Made by a program: the position numbers and the translations under genes. Source: CAZIXN01 sp039180415 (GTDB lineage: Bacteria; Planctomycetota; Phycisphaerae; Phycisphaerales; Phycisphaeraceae). From it: a stretch of 33,408 nucleotides of DNA. The stretch is from the NCBI GenBank assembly GCA_039180415.1, contig JBCDDH010000035.1, positions 1-33,408 of the forward strand, in the 5' to 3' direction. Below, piece after piece: positions 7,290 through 14,831 of this stretch; position 1 is the stretch's first letter, and every line of letters begins with the position of its first letter. The notes below the pieces were generated by a model. The model did no database searches and had not been told where the DNA came from. It saw nothing but the letters and a program-made list of their open reading frames with translations.

Positions 7290-9269
7290 TCAGGCGGTGG
7301 TGACGAAATAGACGGCTTCGAAGGCCTCGGAGGCGTAGCCGTTGAAGTCCACTTCGAGGGGCTGGCCGGCGTCGCCGTTGAACCACGCCCAGGCGAGGGC
7401 GAAGCGCTCTTCGCGGGCGATGTGTTCGAGCATCTCGGTGGAGTGTGGCGGTCGATCGGGATCGAAGCCGGCGTCGGCGAGGGCTTGGAGGTCGGCCTCG
7501 TCGGGTTCTTCGCCGAGTTCGGCGGACCATTCGACCTTGGCGGCAAGCTCGGCGAGGCGGTCGCGGTCGCCGGGGGCGGGTTGGCCGTCCGGGCCGAAGC
7601 GCCGGTGTTCGCAGGCCGCCGCGGTGTCGTTGTAGGCGGCGTACAGGGTTTGGGCCCGGCCCCGCTCGGCGATGAGCCGGGCGAGCGGTTCGACGCCGTC
7701 GAAGCCGGAGGCCCCGAAGCCGCTGGGCGTGACGCCGATCAGGTTGGTCCACGCCAACCCGTGCGGGCGGACGACCAAGAAGCTCTGTCGGCCGGGCGTC
7801 ACCGTTTGCCCCAGCGCGTCGTCGGTCGTCGTGCCGTCGAGCGCTTCGGCGAGGGTTCGAGCGACGTGTTCCGGGTCGGCCCGCACGGCGATGACCGCCC
7901 AGTCGTCCCACCACGGCACGCCGGGCTCGACGCGGGGCTTGCGGTTGGCGTCGGGCTTGACCGCGCCGTGCTCCCGCAGCAGGGCGGCGATCTCGTGCTT
8001 GCGCATCGAGACGGCGAAGGTCAGCGGGGTTTCGGGCGGAGCTTCGTCCTGGCCGGAATCCGAGGGCCGCGGTTCGGAACGGTTCGGATCGGCCCCGGCG
8101 TCGAGCATCGCGCGGACGATCTCGAGTTCGCCGGATACGACCGCGGCGAAGAGCGGCGACTCGTTCCGTCCCGCTCGGTTCGGGTCGGCCCCGCCATCCA
8201 GTAGCGCTCGCACCACCTCCAGCGATCTTCCCCGCGCCGCGTTGCCCAGCAAGCAATCGCCCAATCTGGCGCGGCGGTTGGGATCGGCGCCTTCGCCGAT
8301 GCGGTCTCGACACGCGTCGGCGTTTTTGTCCCGGACCGCCGCGATGAGCCCGAAGAACGGCTCGTCGAGCGTGGCCCCCGCTTGCTTGAGCCGGGCGACG
8401 AGGTCGCGCTTGCCGGAGTTGGTGGACGAGTGACTCCGCGCGTCGAGCATGTGTAGCGATAATGCGTCGTGGCCGTCTTCGTCTCGGGCGAGCGGGTCGG
8501 CCCCGTGTTCGAGCAGCAGGTTGACGCAGACCAGCGCCTCGGGCAGTTCGGGCAGGCTGCCACTCAACAGCTTGACGCCCGAGTCCGGGTCGGCCAGGCC
8601 GCGGCGGGTCGCCTCCTGATGCTCGCGCCAGCCCACGGTGTTGCGGTACTCCAAGGCCGCAAGCATCAACGGCGTCCGGCCCAACGCGTCACGTGGGTCT
8701 ATCGCCACGCCGCGTTCCAAGAGCAGGCGTGCCGCTTGGGCTTGGCCGCACTTGCCCGCGACGTGGAGCGGGGTCAGGCTCCGCGCCTGGTTGTCGCGGT
8801 ACACGTCCGCCGTTGCGCTGGGATCGACGCCGTGATCCAGGAGCAGCCGGATGCACGCGGCGTGCCCGGTGCGGCAGGCCTGGTGCAGTGTCTTTCGGGG
8901 GAGTTGATCGGTCGCGAGACGTTCGAGCAGCAACCGCAAGGCGTCGTCCTTGCCGTGAAACCCGGCGTCGCTCGCGGCTTGGCCCAAGACTTCGGTCGGC
9001 CACTCCCGGGCTTCCAGCAGCGAGGCCAGCACGGCGGGGCCGCCATCCGTCGCGGCGAGCCCGACCGGATGCAACGAGTCGTCGGGTCGCGGGTCGGCGC
9101 CGGCTTCGAGGATCGGTTCGATGGCGTGGTCGGCCCCGCGCTTCGCGGCGAACTGCAGCGGCGTGTACCCCTCCAGCGCGTCGCTCGCGCGGTTGATGCG
9201 CTTGATCCGTTTGAGCGCTGCGCGAACCGCGTCGGCGTCGTTGGTCCGGATCGCGTCGGCCAGTTTCAT
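7290..9269 (-). CDS. Ankyrin-repeat protein with a unique C-terminal domain
   Basis: A 659-residue protein with GGAGG 7 bases before the ATG. Residues 1-430 consist of about nine to ten ankyrin repeats, shown by recurring TPLxxAA, LLLEHGADP, LLDGGADPN and MLDAGADPN blocks. The repeats are uneven: several are degenerate, and there is an insert around the SHSSTNSGKRD segment. Residues about 440-659 form a separate domain with WWDDWAVIAVRADP, SFLVVRPHGLAWTNLIG and a C-terminal EAFEAVYFVTTA, which I do not recognise. No signal peptide or membrane helix is visible, so the protein is likely cytoplasmic. Ankyrin arrays usually mediate protein binding. It sits between a small membrane protein and a DNA glycosylase with gaps of 22 and 7 bases, so it is co-transcribed with them. 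Confidence 0.8.
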   Translation of the reverse strand: MKLADAIRTNDADAVRAALKRIKRINRASDALEGYTPLQFAAKRGADHAIEPILEAGADPRPDDSLHPVGLAATDGGPAVLASLLEAREWPTEVLGQAASDAGFHGKDDALRLLLERLATDQLPRKTLHQACRTGHAACIRLLLDHGVDPSATADVYRDNQARSLTPLHVAGKCGQAQAARLLLERGVAIDPRDALGRTPLMLAALEYRNTVGWREHQEATRRGLADPDSGVKLLSGSLPELPEALVCVNLLLEHGADPLARDEDGHDALSLHMLDARSHSSTNSGKRDLVARLKQAGATLDEPFFGLIAAVRDKNADACRDRIGEGADPNRRARLGDCLLGNAARGRSLEVVRALLDGGADPNRAGRNESPLFAAVVSGELEIVRAMLDAGADPNRSEPRPSDSGQDEAPPETPLTFAVSMRKHEIAALLREHGAVKPDANRKPRVEPGVPWWDDWAVIAVRADPEHVARTLAEALDGTTTDDALGQTVTPGRQSFLVVRPHGLAWTNLIGVTPSGFGASGFDGVEPLARLIAERGRAQTLYAAYNDTAAACEHRRFGPDGQPAPGDRDRLAELAAKVEWSAELGEEPDEADLQALADAGFDPDRPPHSTEMLEHIAREERFALAWAWFNGDAGQPLEVDFNGYASEAFEAVYFVTTA

Positions 9270-9291
9270 CGCGGGGCCTCCGTCGGGGGCG

Positions 9292-9846
9292 TCACTTCAC
9301 CGCGTCGGCCACGGTGGCGAACATCGACGCGGGCAGGCCGACCAGAATCATGTGGCGGAGGGTCTGCTCGTACTCGGTGGACCAATGGGTTTGGCCGAGC
9401 GTTTCCATGAGCCCGAGCACGACCGCCAGCGAGATGCCGTAGGTCAGCACGACCCGCTTGGTGAAATCCAAGACGTGGCCGCGGATCATCTTGCGGTAGA
9501 AGTTGAAGTACGCGAAGGCGGCGATAAACCCCACCGACACGAACGCGACCACGCCGATGCGGAGCCGGGTCATTTCTTCGGCCGCGCGGATCGTCTCGTC
9601 GCTCAAGATCATCGGCACGGCGAGGATCGTCGACCCCACGACCACCTGCGCGATGTCCCGGGCCTTGAACTCGACCATCACCGGCTGCATCGCCCAACTC
9701 AACAGCTCGCCGGTCTCGTCGAAGACCGGCGTCATGCTGTGCAGGTAGCCGTTGAGTTGTTTGAGGATCGGCGACTCCGACACGTCCGTAAACCCCGGGC
9801 TTTTGTGTTCGGCGGTGTTGTCCGTCTTCGGCGTCGCGTCGCTCAT
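9292..9846 (-). CDS. DUF2391-type integral membrane protein
   Basis: A 184-residue protein with a soluble N-terminus of about 60 residues and four predicted transmembrane helices at about 64-82, 96-117, 129-148 and 164-180. The layout and the C-terminal block MILVGLPASMFATVADA resemble the DUF2391 family of putative integral membrane proteins, whose function is unknown. The start ATG 9846 is only 3 bases after the stop of the amidotransferase gene, and no separate ribosome binding site is visible, so translational coupling is likely. It is the second gene of a four- or five-gene leftward run. Confidence 0.7.
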   Translation of the reverse strand: MSDATPKTDNTAEHKSPGFTDVSESPILKQLNGYLHSMTPVFDETGELLSWAMQPVMVEFKARDIAQVVVGSTILAVPMILSDETIRAAEEMTRLRIGVVAFVSVGFIAAFAYFNFYRKMIRGHVLDFTKRVVLTYGISLAVVLGLMETLGQTHWSTEYEQTLRHMILVGLPASMFATVADAVK

Positions 9847-9849
9847 GGC

Positions 9850-10620
9850 TTAGCCCGCGTGAAAATTCTGCACGCTCTTGGCGGTGCCGGTGACGACGAG
9901 GCGTTTGTCGATCGGGAACAGCAGCTTGGCGAAGTTGTGGCAGAGCCGGTCACCCAGGTGGCGGTGCAGGTCGTAATGCTCGTCGAACTGGGTCTTGATC
10001 GCGGCGACGTCGAGGCCTTGCTTGGTCAACCAAGGCTCGTTCTCGTCGAGGATGTCCACGAGCTTGGAGCGGGTCCACTCGAAGTGGTATTGCACGCCGT
10101 AGGTGCTGAGCCCGGCCTTGAACATCTGGCACTTGCACGCGGCCGAGCTTTGCAGCGGGACGGGCGTGCCGCCGGGCGGGGCTTTGGTGACTTCGCAGCC
10201 GTGGAGGTGGAAGGCGTGGTGGTGCCAAGGCACGCCGGTGAGCAGCGGGTCGACGGTGCCGAAAAACGACGAGCTGACCTTGGCGAAGCCGGCCTCGGGT
10301 GTTTCCATCCGACCGACCTCGCCGCCGAGCGCGACGGCGATGAGCTGAGCCCCCAGGCAGATGCCCAGCACGGGCAGGCCCGCGTCGTGGGCTTGCTTGA
10401 GGAAGTCGATCTCGGGCTGCATCCACGCGTGGCGGTTGGCCTCGTCGGTGTCCTGGGGGCCGCCGAGGCTGATTACGCCCTGCACGTCGTCCAGGTCGGT
10501 GGGGACCGGGTCGCCGTCGAAGAGCTCGCGGACGTCGAGGCGGTGGCCGAGTTCTTGGAGCAGGTCGCCGAGCCGGCCGGGCGTTTCGAGCGGGTGGTGT
10601 TGGAGGACGATCAGAGGCAT
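9850..10620 (-). CDS. Class I glutamine amidotransferase-like protein
   Basis: A 256-residue stand-alone GATase1 domain similar to the GMP-synthase-like amidotransferases. ATG 10620 gives the standard start MPLIVLQHHP; an upstream frame would add 22 unlikely residues. The oxyanion strand is ISLGGPQDT (50-58). The nucleophile elbow is GICLGAQ with C88. The catalytic His and Glu lie in YGVQYHFEWT (H179, E181), so the triad is complete. Family members hydrolyse glutamine or gamma-glutamyl compounds or transfer the ammonia to a partner. No synthetase partner is encoded next to it, so the substrate is open. No Shine-Dalgarno is visible. It is the first gene of the leftward run and is divergent from the QueC-like gene at 10716. 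Confidence 0.8.
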   Translation of the reverse strand: MPLIVLQHHPLETPGRLGDLLQELGHRLDVRELFDGDPVPTDLDDVQGVISLGGPQDTDEANRHAWMQPEIDFLKQAHDAGLPVLGICLGAQLIAVALGGEVGRMETPEAGFAKVSSSFFGTVDPLLTGVPWHHHAFHLHGCEVTKAPPGGTPVPLQSSAACKCQMFKAGLSTYGVQYHFEWTRSKLVDILDENEPWLTKQGLDVAAIKTQFDEHYDLHRHLGDRLCHNFAKLLFPIDKRLVVTGTAKSVQNFHAG

Positions 10621-10678
10621 GGGTGGAGTGTAGAGAAGTGGTGTGGGTGCGGGTGACGGGTGGTTCGTGAAGGCGTGG

Positions 10679-10709
10679 TTGTGCAAGCCGGGGGCGGAAC
10701 GCCGATACT
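10679..10709 (+). promoter_or_regulatory. Possible promoter of a leaderless transcript
   Basis: TTGTGC (10679-10684), a 19-base spacer and GATACT (10704-10709) lie immediately before the ATG at 10716. A start site at the usual 6-8 bases after the -10 would fall on the ATG itself. This agrees with the lack of a ribosome binding site. The match is moderate. Confidence 0.3.
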
Positions 10710-10715
10710 GATTTC

Positions 10716-11465
10716 ATGGCCGTGCGACCGGACACGTTGATTCTCACCGCGGGCGGGTTGGGCTCGCTGGTGGCCTTGTCGATGGACCGGGCGCAGCGGG
10801 AGCGCGAAACCTTGGGGGAATCGAAGCGCCAAGCGAAACCGCCGGGCTTGGTCTACGTGCACGACGGCCGGGAGGCCGGCCGGCCACGGCTCGAACACGC
10901 CCGCCAGATGGCGGATTTCTTCGGCATCCCCGCGGTGCTGGAATTAGCGATCCCGCATCTGCACGGCCCGGCCGCGGGGCTCGCGCCGCCGCGGGCTTCG
11001 GACGGGGCGACGCACGCGCCGCTGGCGGCGGCGCAGGTGCTGCTGGCCGCGTTCGAATTGGCGCAACGGATGGAGGCGAGCCGGTTGGTGTGGGCGGCGC
11101 ACCAGGGCGGCGACCCGGCGCGGCTGGCCTTGGCGATGGAGCAGGTCGCGCTGGTGCAGCACCTGCGCGAGGCGTGTCGGTCGGTCGAACCTCAGGCATC
11201 GGACGCGCAGCGGCCGATCGCGCTGGAGACGCCGCTCCTGGAATTGACGACGCCGCAGATGTTGGACTTGGGGCAGCGCGTGGGCGCTTCGTGGGGGTTG
11301 GCTTGGAGCTGTCTGCTGACCGGGACGTCCGAAGGCAAGCCGTGCGGCGCGTGCGCGGGGTGTCGGCAGCGGCGCCGCGATTTTGATGCGGCGGGTTTGG
11401 TCGATCCGCTGGAGCCCAACGCCGGGTCCGATCGGGGTGGCCGGCGGGACACGTCGGCGGCGTGA
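10716..11465 (+). CDS. QueC-like protein with degenerate PP-loop
   Basis: A 249-residue protein related to QueC (7-cyano-7-deazaguanine synthase, preQ0 formation for queuosine). The C-terminal zinc site is intact: WSC at C199, then KPCGACAGC with C210, C213 and C216, in the QueC arrangement. The region between the two sites also follows the family (LETPLLELTTPQMLDLG). The N-terminal ATP-binding PP-loop, normally S-G-G-x-D-S, reads TAGGLGS (11-17), so the Ser and the key Asp are replaced. It may be a paralogue with altered chemistry, or non-catalytic. No queD, queE or queF is next to it. No Shine-Dalgarno precedes the ATG, so leaderless translation is possible. It is divergent from the amidotransferase gene and converges on the DUF3553 gene. 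Confidence 0.75.
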   Translation: MAVRPDTLILTAGGLGSLVALSMDRAQRERETLGESKRQAKPPGLVYVHDGREAGRPRLEHARQMADFFGIPAVLELAIPHLHGPAAGLAPPRASDGATHAPLAAAQVLLAAFELAQRMEASRLVWAAHQGGDPARLALAMEQVALVQHLREACRSVEPQASDAQRPIALETPLLELTTPQMLDLGQRVGASWGLAWSCLLTGTSEGKPCGACAGCRQRRRDFDAAGLVDPLEPNAGSDRGGRRDTSAA

Positions 11466-11497
11466 ACCCTTGTTTCGGGGGTGCGTAGACCTCCGGT

Positions 11498-12232
11498 TTA
11501 TGCACGGATGGCGCGATCGATCGCCGATTGGGCGGCGGGGATCAGCCCGCCCTTCATGCTGGCCTTGATCGTGGCCATGTCGTTGGCGCGTTTGAGGTCA
11601 CGCACGATCGAACGCAGGTGGGCGTCGCGATCCCGGGCGAAGCGGGGGAAGGCCTGCTCCAACTCGGGGCGGGTGTAGCGGGTGAGCGGGTCGTCGAGCC
11701 CGGTTTGCCGGCGGGCCCAGTCGATCAGCGCTCGCGGCTCGGTCGAATACTGGTACGTGTCGAGCGTGGCTTTGAGGCGTTGCTCGGGCGTGGCGAACGG
11801 GTTGGTGAGTTCGTCGGGCAGCTCCCAGAGCTCGTGCTTCTTGCCGCCGGCGGTTTCGAGTTCGTCGAGCCAGTTGTCCTTGTTCCCGGGAGCGGACATC
11901 GCGCCGCGCGAGGTTTCTTGAATCGCGGCCAGTCCGGCCCCCGAGTCGGACTTGAGGTTCGGGGTCGGAGCACCGGCCCAGAGCTGCGCGGCGGAGCCGT
12001 CGTAGTCTTTCTCGGGCTTCTTGGGTGCCGGCGCTTCGCCGACTTTTTCGAGCGGGGCGACGGCGGCATTGATGACCACGCGCCCCTTGCCTACGAAGTC
12101 GATGGTGACGCGCTGGGCGGCCTGCCCGTCGTGCGTGATCGCCTGCGTGTCGCGGACGACGCCCGAGCCCCATTCCGGGCGTTTGGGGTGTTGGACGCGG
12201 TCGCCTTTTTCGAAATGCGTGATGGTCGGCAT
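11498..12232 (-). CDS. DUF3553 domain protein
   Basis: A 244-residue cytoplasmic protein. Residues about 5-62 match DUF3553, a small SH3-like barrel found on its own or on UvrD-type helicases: FEKGDRVQHPKRPEWGSGVV, then VTIDFVGKGRVVINAAVAPL. The rest is a Pro/Ala-rich linker (about 65-120) and a helical C-terminal half (RLKATLDTYQYSTEPRALID, RRQTGLDDPLTRYTRPELEQ) that I do not recognise. A role in binding nucleic acid or a helicase partner is only suggested by the family. The ATG at 12232 follows GAGG with a short 4-base gap. A promoter candidate lies about 375 bases upstream (12614-12643), leaving a long leader. Confidence 0.75.
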   Translation of the reverse strand: MPTITHFEKGDRVQHPKRPEWGSGVVRDTQAITHDGQAAQRVTIDFVGKGRVVINAAVAPLEKVGEAPAPKKPEKDYDGSAAQLWAGAPTPNLKSDSGAGLAAIQETSRGAMSAPGNKDNWLDELETAGGKKHELWELPDELTNPFATPEQRLKATLDTYQYSTEPRALIDWARRQTGLDDPLTRYTRPELEQAFPRFARDRDAHLRSIVRDLKRANDMATIKASMKGGLIPAAQSAIDRAIRA

Positions 12233-12613
12233 AAGCCCTCGGCTTAAAAAAGTGGTCGGCGGATGTGATGCGGTTCCCCACCGGTGGGGTCTGGGCCCCG
12301 AACGTCGGTCGGAGAAAAGGCGGGTGTGGGGCGAGGGGCCGGTTCTGAATCGGCTTCGGCCGGCACGGAATCGCCGACACGTTCGTCCTTCGATCGGTTC
12401 GGAGATCGGAAGCCCGCGGCGTCGACGGCGGCCTCCGGTTCCCGTACACAGCCTCTCTCAACGGTCCGCCGACACCGCAAAACGCGGATCGACGTACAAA
12501 ACTCCAATAACTACGAATGAACGGGCGTCCGGTTCGGGCTGGCGTCAGATTCGACGCCGCGGCAAACCCGCTCGCTTTAGGGGATATCGGCCAAACGCTC
12601 GGCCAACTTCAAG
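12233..12613. other. Long untranslated stretch upstream of the DUF3553 gene
   Basis: About 380 bases between the DUF3553 start and the promoter candidate at 12614-12643. If that promoter is used, this is a 5' leader. Small minus-strand frames inside it (for example 12244-12507, TTG start) have no ribosome binding site and no family resemblance. I see no standard riboswitch motif. Confidence 0.35.
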
Positions 12614-12643
12614 AGTATAGGACCTTCCGCGCGAAGCCGGCAA
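12614..12643 (-). promoter_or_regulatory. Sigma-70 type promoter candidate
   Basis: On the minus strand, TTGCCG (12638-12643) and TATACT (12614-12619) are separated by 18 bases. The -10 box matches five of six consensus positions. Transcription would run left toward the DUF3553 gene. The promoter lies just after the end of the membrane-protein gene at 12686. Confidence 0.45.
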
Positions 12644-12685
12644 GCGCGCGGCGGATTCTTGGGCAACCGAGCCGGCGCAGCCGCG

Positions 12686-13540
12686 TCAGAGCGGGTCCTT
12701 GCCGCCGATGCCCGCATCGGTTTCGCCGCGGTCTTCGCCGGATCGACCGCCGTCTTCGAAGCCCGGACCGGAGGTCTCTTCCTCTTCCATCTCGGCTTCG
12801 GCCTCGGCGAGCGCTTCGACGTTCGCCGGGTCGCGGAGGGTGACTTGCTGGCTTTCGAGCAGCTCATTGATGCGCTTGCGGACGCGGAACAGCAGGGGCA
12901 CGTTGGGGATCCGACGCAGCTCCGTTCGGCCGGTCGCGGAGTACACGATCAGCGTGCCCGCCCCGCAGAGCAGCAGTTCCAACAGATCGGGATACGTGGA
13001 TCGCACCCGCTTGGCACCGCGGGCCAGCGAGTCATCGGCTCGGCCCCAGGCGTAATGCTCGAACTCGTTATGCGTGATCCGCCAGCGGTGGTTGATGCGG
13101 ACCCACGCGAGCATCACGGCGTACAGCGGCAGCAGCAACAGCGACAGCGCCAAGCCGTACCCCGGATCGTATTTCGCGCCCAGCCCGTGGAACAGATCGA
13201 CCAGCCAGCCGAGCATCGGGATGCCCGACGATTCGCCTAGCCAGAGCCCGCCGACGAACAGCAACGCGAAGATCAGCGTCCAGACGAACGCGAAGTTGCG
13301 CTCGAGGTCGATGGATAGCGTCGTGAGCGTGACGAGCGTGATAAATAAATACGTCCACCCCAGAAACCCCGACCAGCTTTCGGGCAGGAAGTAGAACAGC
13401 ACGCCGCACGCGATCAACGGCCAGGCGTAGAGCAGTTTCGGATAGGAATGGAAAACGACCGCGCTGGGCGGCGGCTTGGGCGATTTGACGGGGCGGGCGG
13501 TTTCGGGCGCGGCCGGCGGGATGACGACGTTATCGGCCAC
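12686..13540 (-). CDS. Four-helix membrane protein with PH-like cytoplasmic domain
   Basis: A 284-residue protein starting at GTG 13540, with GGAGG 8 bases upstream. After a Pro-rich N-terminus there are four hydrophobic segments at about 35-52, 58-76, 83-101 and 126-145. A domain at about 150-230 follows (RWRITHNEFEHYAWG, LLELLLCGAGTLIVYS, VPLLFRVRKRINELL) and resembles bacterial PH-like domains of the YdbS type. The C-terminal 45 residues are very acidic and then Gly/Asp-rich. The function is unknown. It lies 63 bases after the glycerophosphodiester phosphodiesterase gene on the same strand, so the two may form an operon. Confidence 0.7.
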   Translation of the reverse strand: MADNVVIPPAAPETARPVKSPKPPPSAVVFHSYPKLLYAWPLIACGVLFYFLPESWSGFLGWTYLFITLVTLTTLSIDLERNFAFVWTLIFALLFVGGLWLGESSGIPMLGWLVDLFHGLGAKYDPGYGLALSLLLLPLYAVMLAWVRINHRWRITHNEFEHYAWGRADDSLARGAKRVRSTYPDLLELLLCGAGTLIVYSATGRTELRRIPNVPLLFRVRKRINELLESQQVTLRDPANVEALAEAEAEMEEEETSGPGFEDGGRSGEDRGETDAGIGGKDPL

Positions 13541-13603
13541 GGTGGGGCCTCCGAGTGGTGCGACGGAAAACGAATCGCTCGCACTGTACCGGGCGGCGGG
13601 GTC

Positions 13604-14584
13604 TCATTGCGGCGAAGCGCCGGCCTGGTTTTCCCGCGTCGGGCGGGGTTCGCCGCGTAGCAGCGCTTCGCGGAGGAAGCCCGGGCGATCGGTGGTCAGG
13701 CTGTCTACGCCCAAGGCGATGGCGCGGCGGGCGATATCGGGATCGTTGACGGTCCAGAGGTGGAACCCGAACCCGTGCTCGCGGAGCCGGGCGACGAAGG
13801 TTTCGTTGACATGTTGCAAGGTGGGTTTGCATCCCAGGCCGTCTGCGCCGGTGGCTCGCAGCGTGGCAACCACTTTGTCAATGCCGGGCTTCCAAGGCCC
13901 GACGCCGAAGACGCGTTTGAAGCGGGTGAGCCAGTTGACGGTGAATTCGGGCCGGCGCTGCTTGGCGAGCCGGACGACGTCGGTGTCGAAGCTGAGGATC
14001 GAGGCCTGCGACGGATCGAGCCCGCTGGCGTCGAGTGCGGCCAACACCCCCGGCATGGCGGCGACGCCCGCGCCGCGCCGGCCTTTGATCTCGATGAAGA
14101 CCTGCTTGCCCGGTTCGACGAGCTGCAACGCCTCGCCGAGTGAAGGCGGCACCTGTCCGGCGAAGGCGTCGCCTTTCCACCGGCCGACGTCCACGGCTTG
14201 CAACTGCGCGAGCGTGGAAGTCCCGACCGGCACGCCGCGGCCCTTTCGCCCGCCGCCATTGCCCACCCGGCCGGTGTCCGCGTCGTGCAGGCAAACAATC
14301 TCGCCGTCGCCGGTTTTCCGGATGTCGCACTCGAAGCCGTCCGCCTGCCGCACCCACGCCAGGGAAAATGCGGCGAGCGTGTTTTCCGGCGCGTCGTGCG
14401 ACCCCCCGCGGTGAGCGATGATCTTCGGCAAGTCGTCGGGGCTGAGGGCGGGATGGGGCTCGATTTTCTTTCCCTGTGACGCCCGGGCTTTGGCCCAATG
14501 AATCAGCTTTGAGCCGGCGCTTTTCTCGCGGTCGCCAAAACATTCAAAACGGTCTTTCATCGGCCGCTGATGGTTTGACGTCAT
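13604..14584 (-). CDS. Glycerophosphodiester phosphodiesterase
   Basis: A 326-residue GDPD-family enzyme, which cleaves glycerophosphodiesters to sn-glycerol-3-phosphate and an alcohol. The start ATG 14584 is supported by GGAGG 8 bases upstream. Family signatures are present: IAHRGG (56-61), APENTLAAF (65-73), GFECDIRKT with E85 and D87 as metal ligands, CLHDADTGR with H100, and EIKGR. The C-terminal LWTVNDPDIARRAIALGVD and TDRPGF complete the TIM barrel. There is no signal peptide; the first 50 residues are polar and basic, so a cytoplasmic location is likely. Phospholipid turnover is the probable role. It shares a strand with the membrane protein at 12686-13540 but no glycerol-3-phosphate transporter is nearby. 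Confidence 0.85.
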   Translation of the reverse strand: MTSNHQRPMKDRFECFGDREKSAGSKLIHWAKARASQGKKIEPHPALSPDDLPKIIAHRGGSHDAPENTLAAFSLAWVRQADGFECDIRKTGDGEIVCLHDADTGRVGNGGGRKGRGVPVGTSTLAQLQAVDVGRWKGDAFAGQVPPSLGEALQLVEPGKQVFIEIKGRRGAGVAAMPGVLAALDASGLDPSQASILSFDTDVVRLAKQRRPEFTVNWLTRFKRVFGVGPWKPGIDKVVATLRATGADGLGCKPTLQHVNETFVARLREHGFGFHLWTVNDPDIARRAIALGVDSLTTDRPGFLREALLRGEPRPTRENQAGASPQ

Positions 14585-14831
14585 GCGGTGGGCCTCCGAA
14601 GTATTTCGATAAATCTAAGCCATTCGTTCGCCACGCGTTCGTTTGGACCGGGTTAGCGAAACGTCATCGACCCACGTATCTCCCCGATTTTGAAAACCAA
14701 AATTAAATATTGCGAAATTTAAACCGATCAGTTTCCAAAAATAACTCGGCTTGACGCGTGTTCCGCGAGCGAGCCGTAAGGATTCGATGCGAACGGTGTG
14801 AGGCGTTCAAACCGTTCTTATTGTCCGCCGC

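Noticed and set aside
7283..7546. Upstream extension of the DNA glycosylase to a start at 7546
   Set aside because: The extra 88 residues are Pro/Ser-rich out-of-frame sequence of the ankyrin gene. The glycosylase N-terminal domain begins at ATG 7282.
12244..12507. Small 87-codon protein upstream of the DUF3553 gene
   Set aside because: It has a TTG start without ribosome binding site, no hydrophobic pattern and no family resemblance. It is better explained as leader or intergenic sequence.
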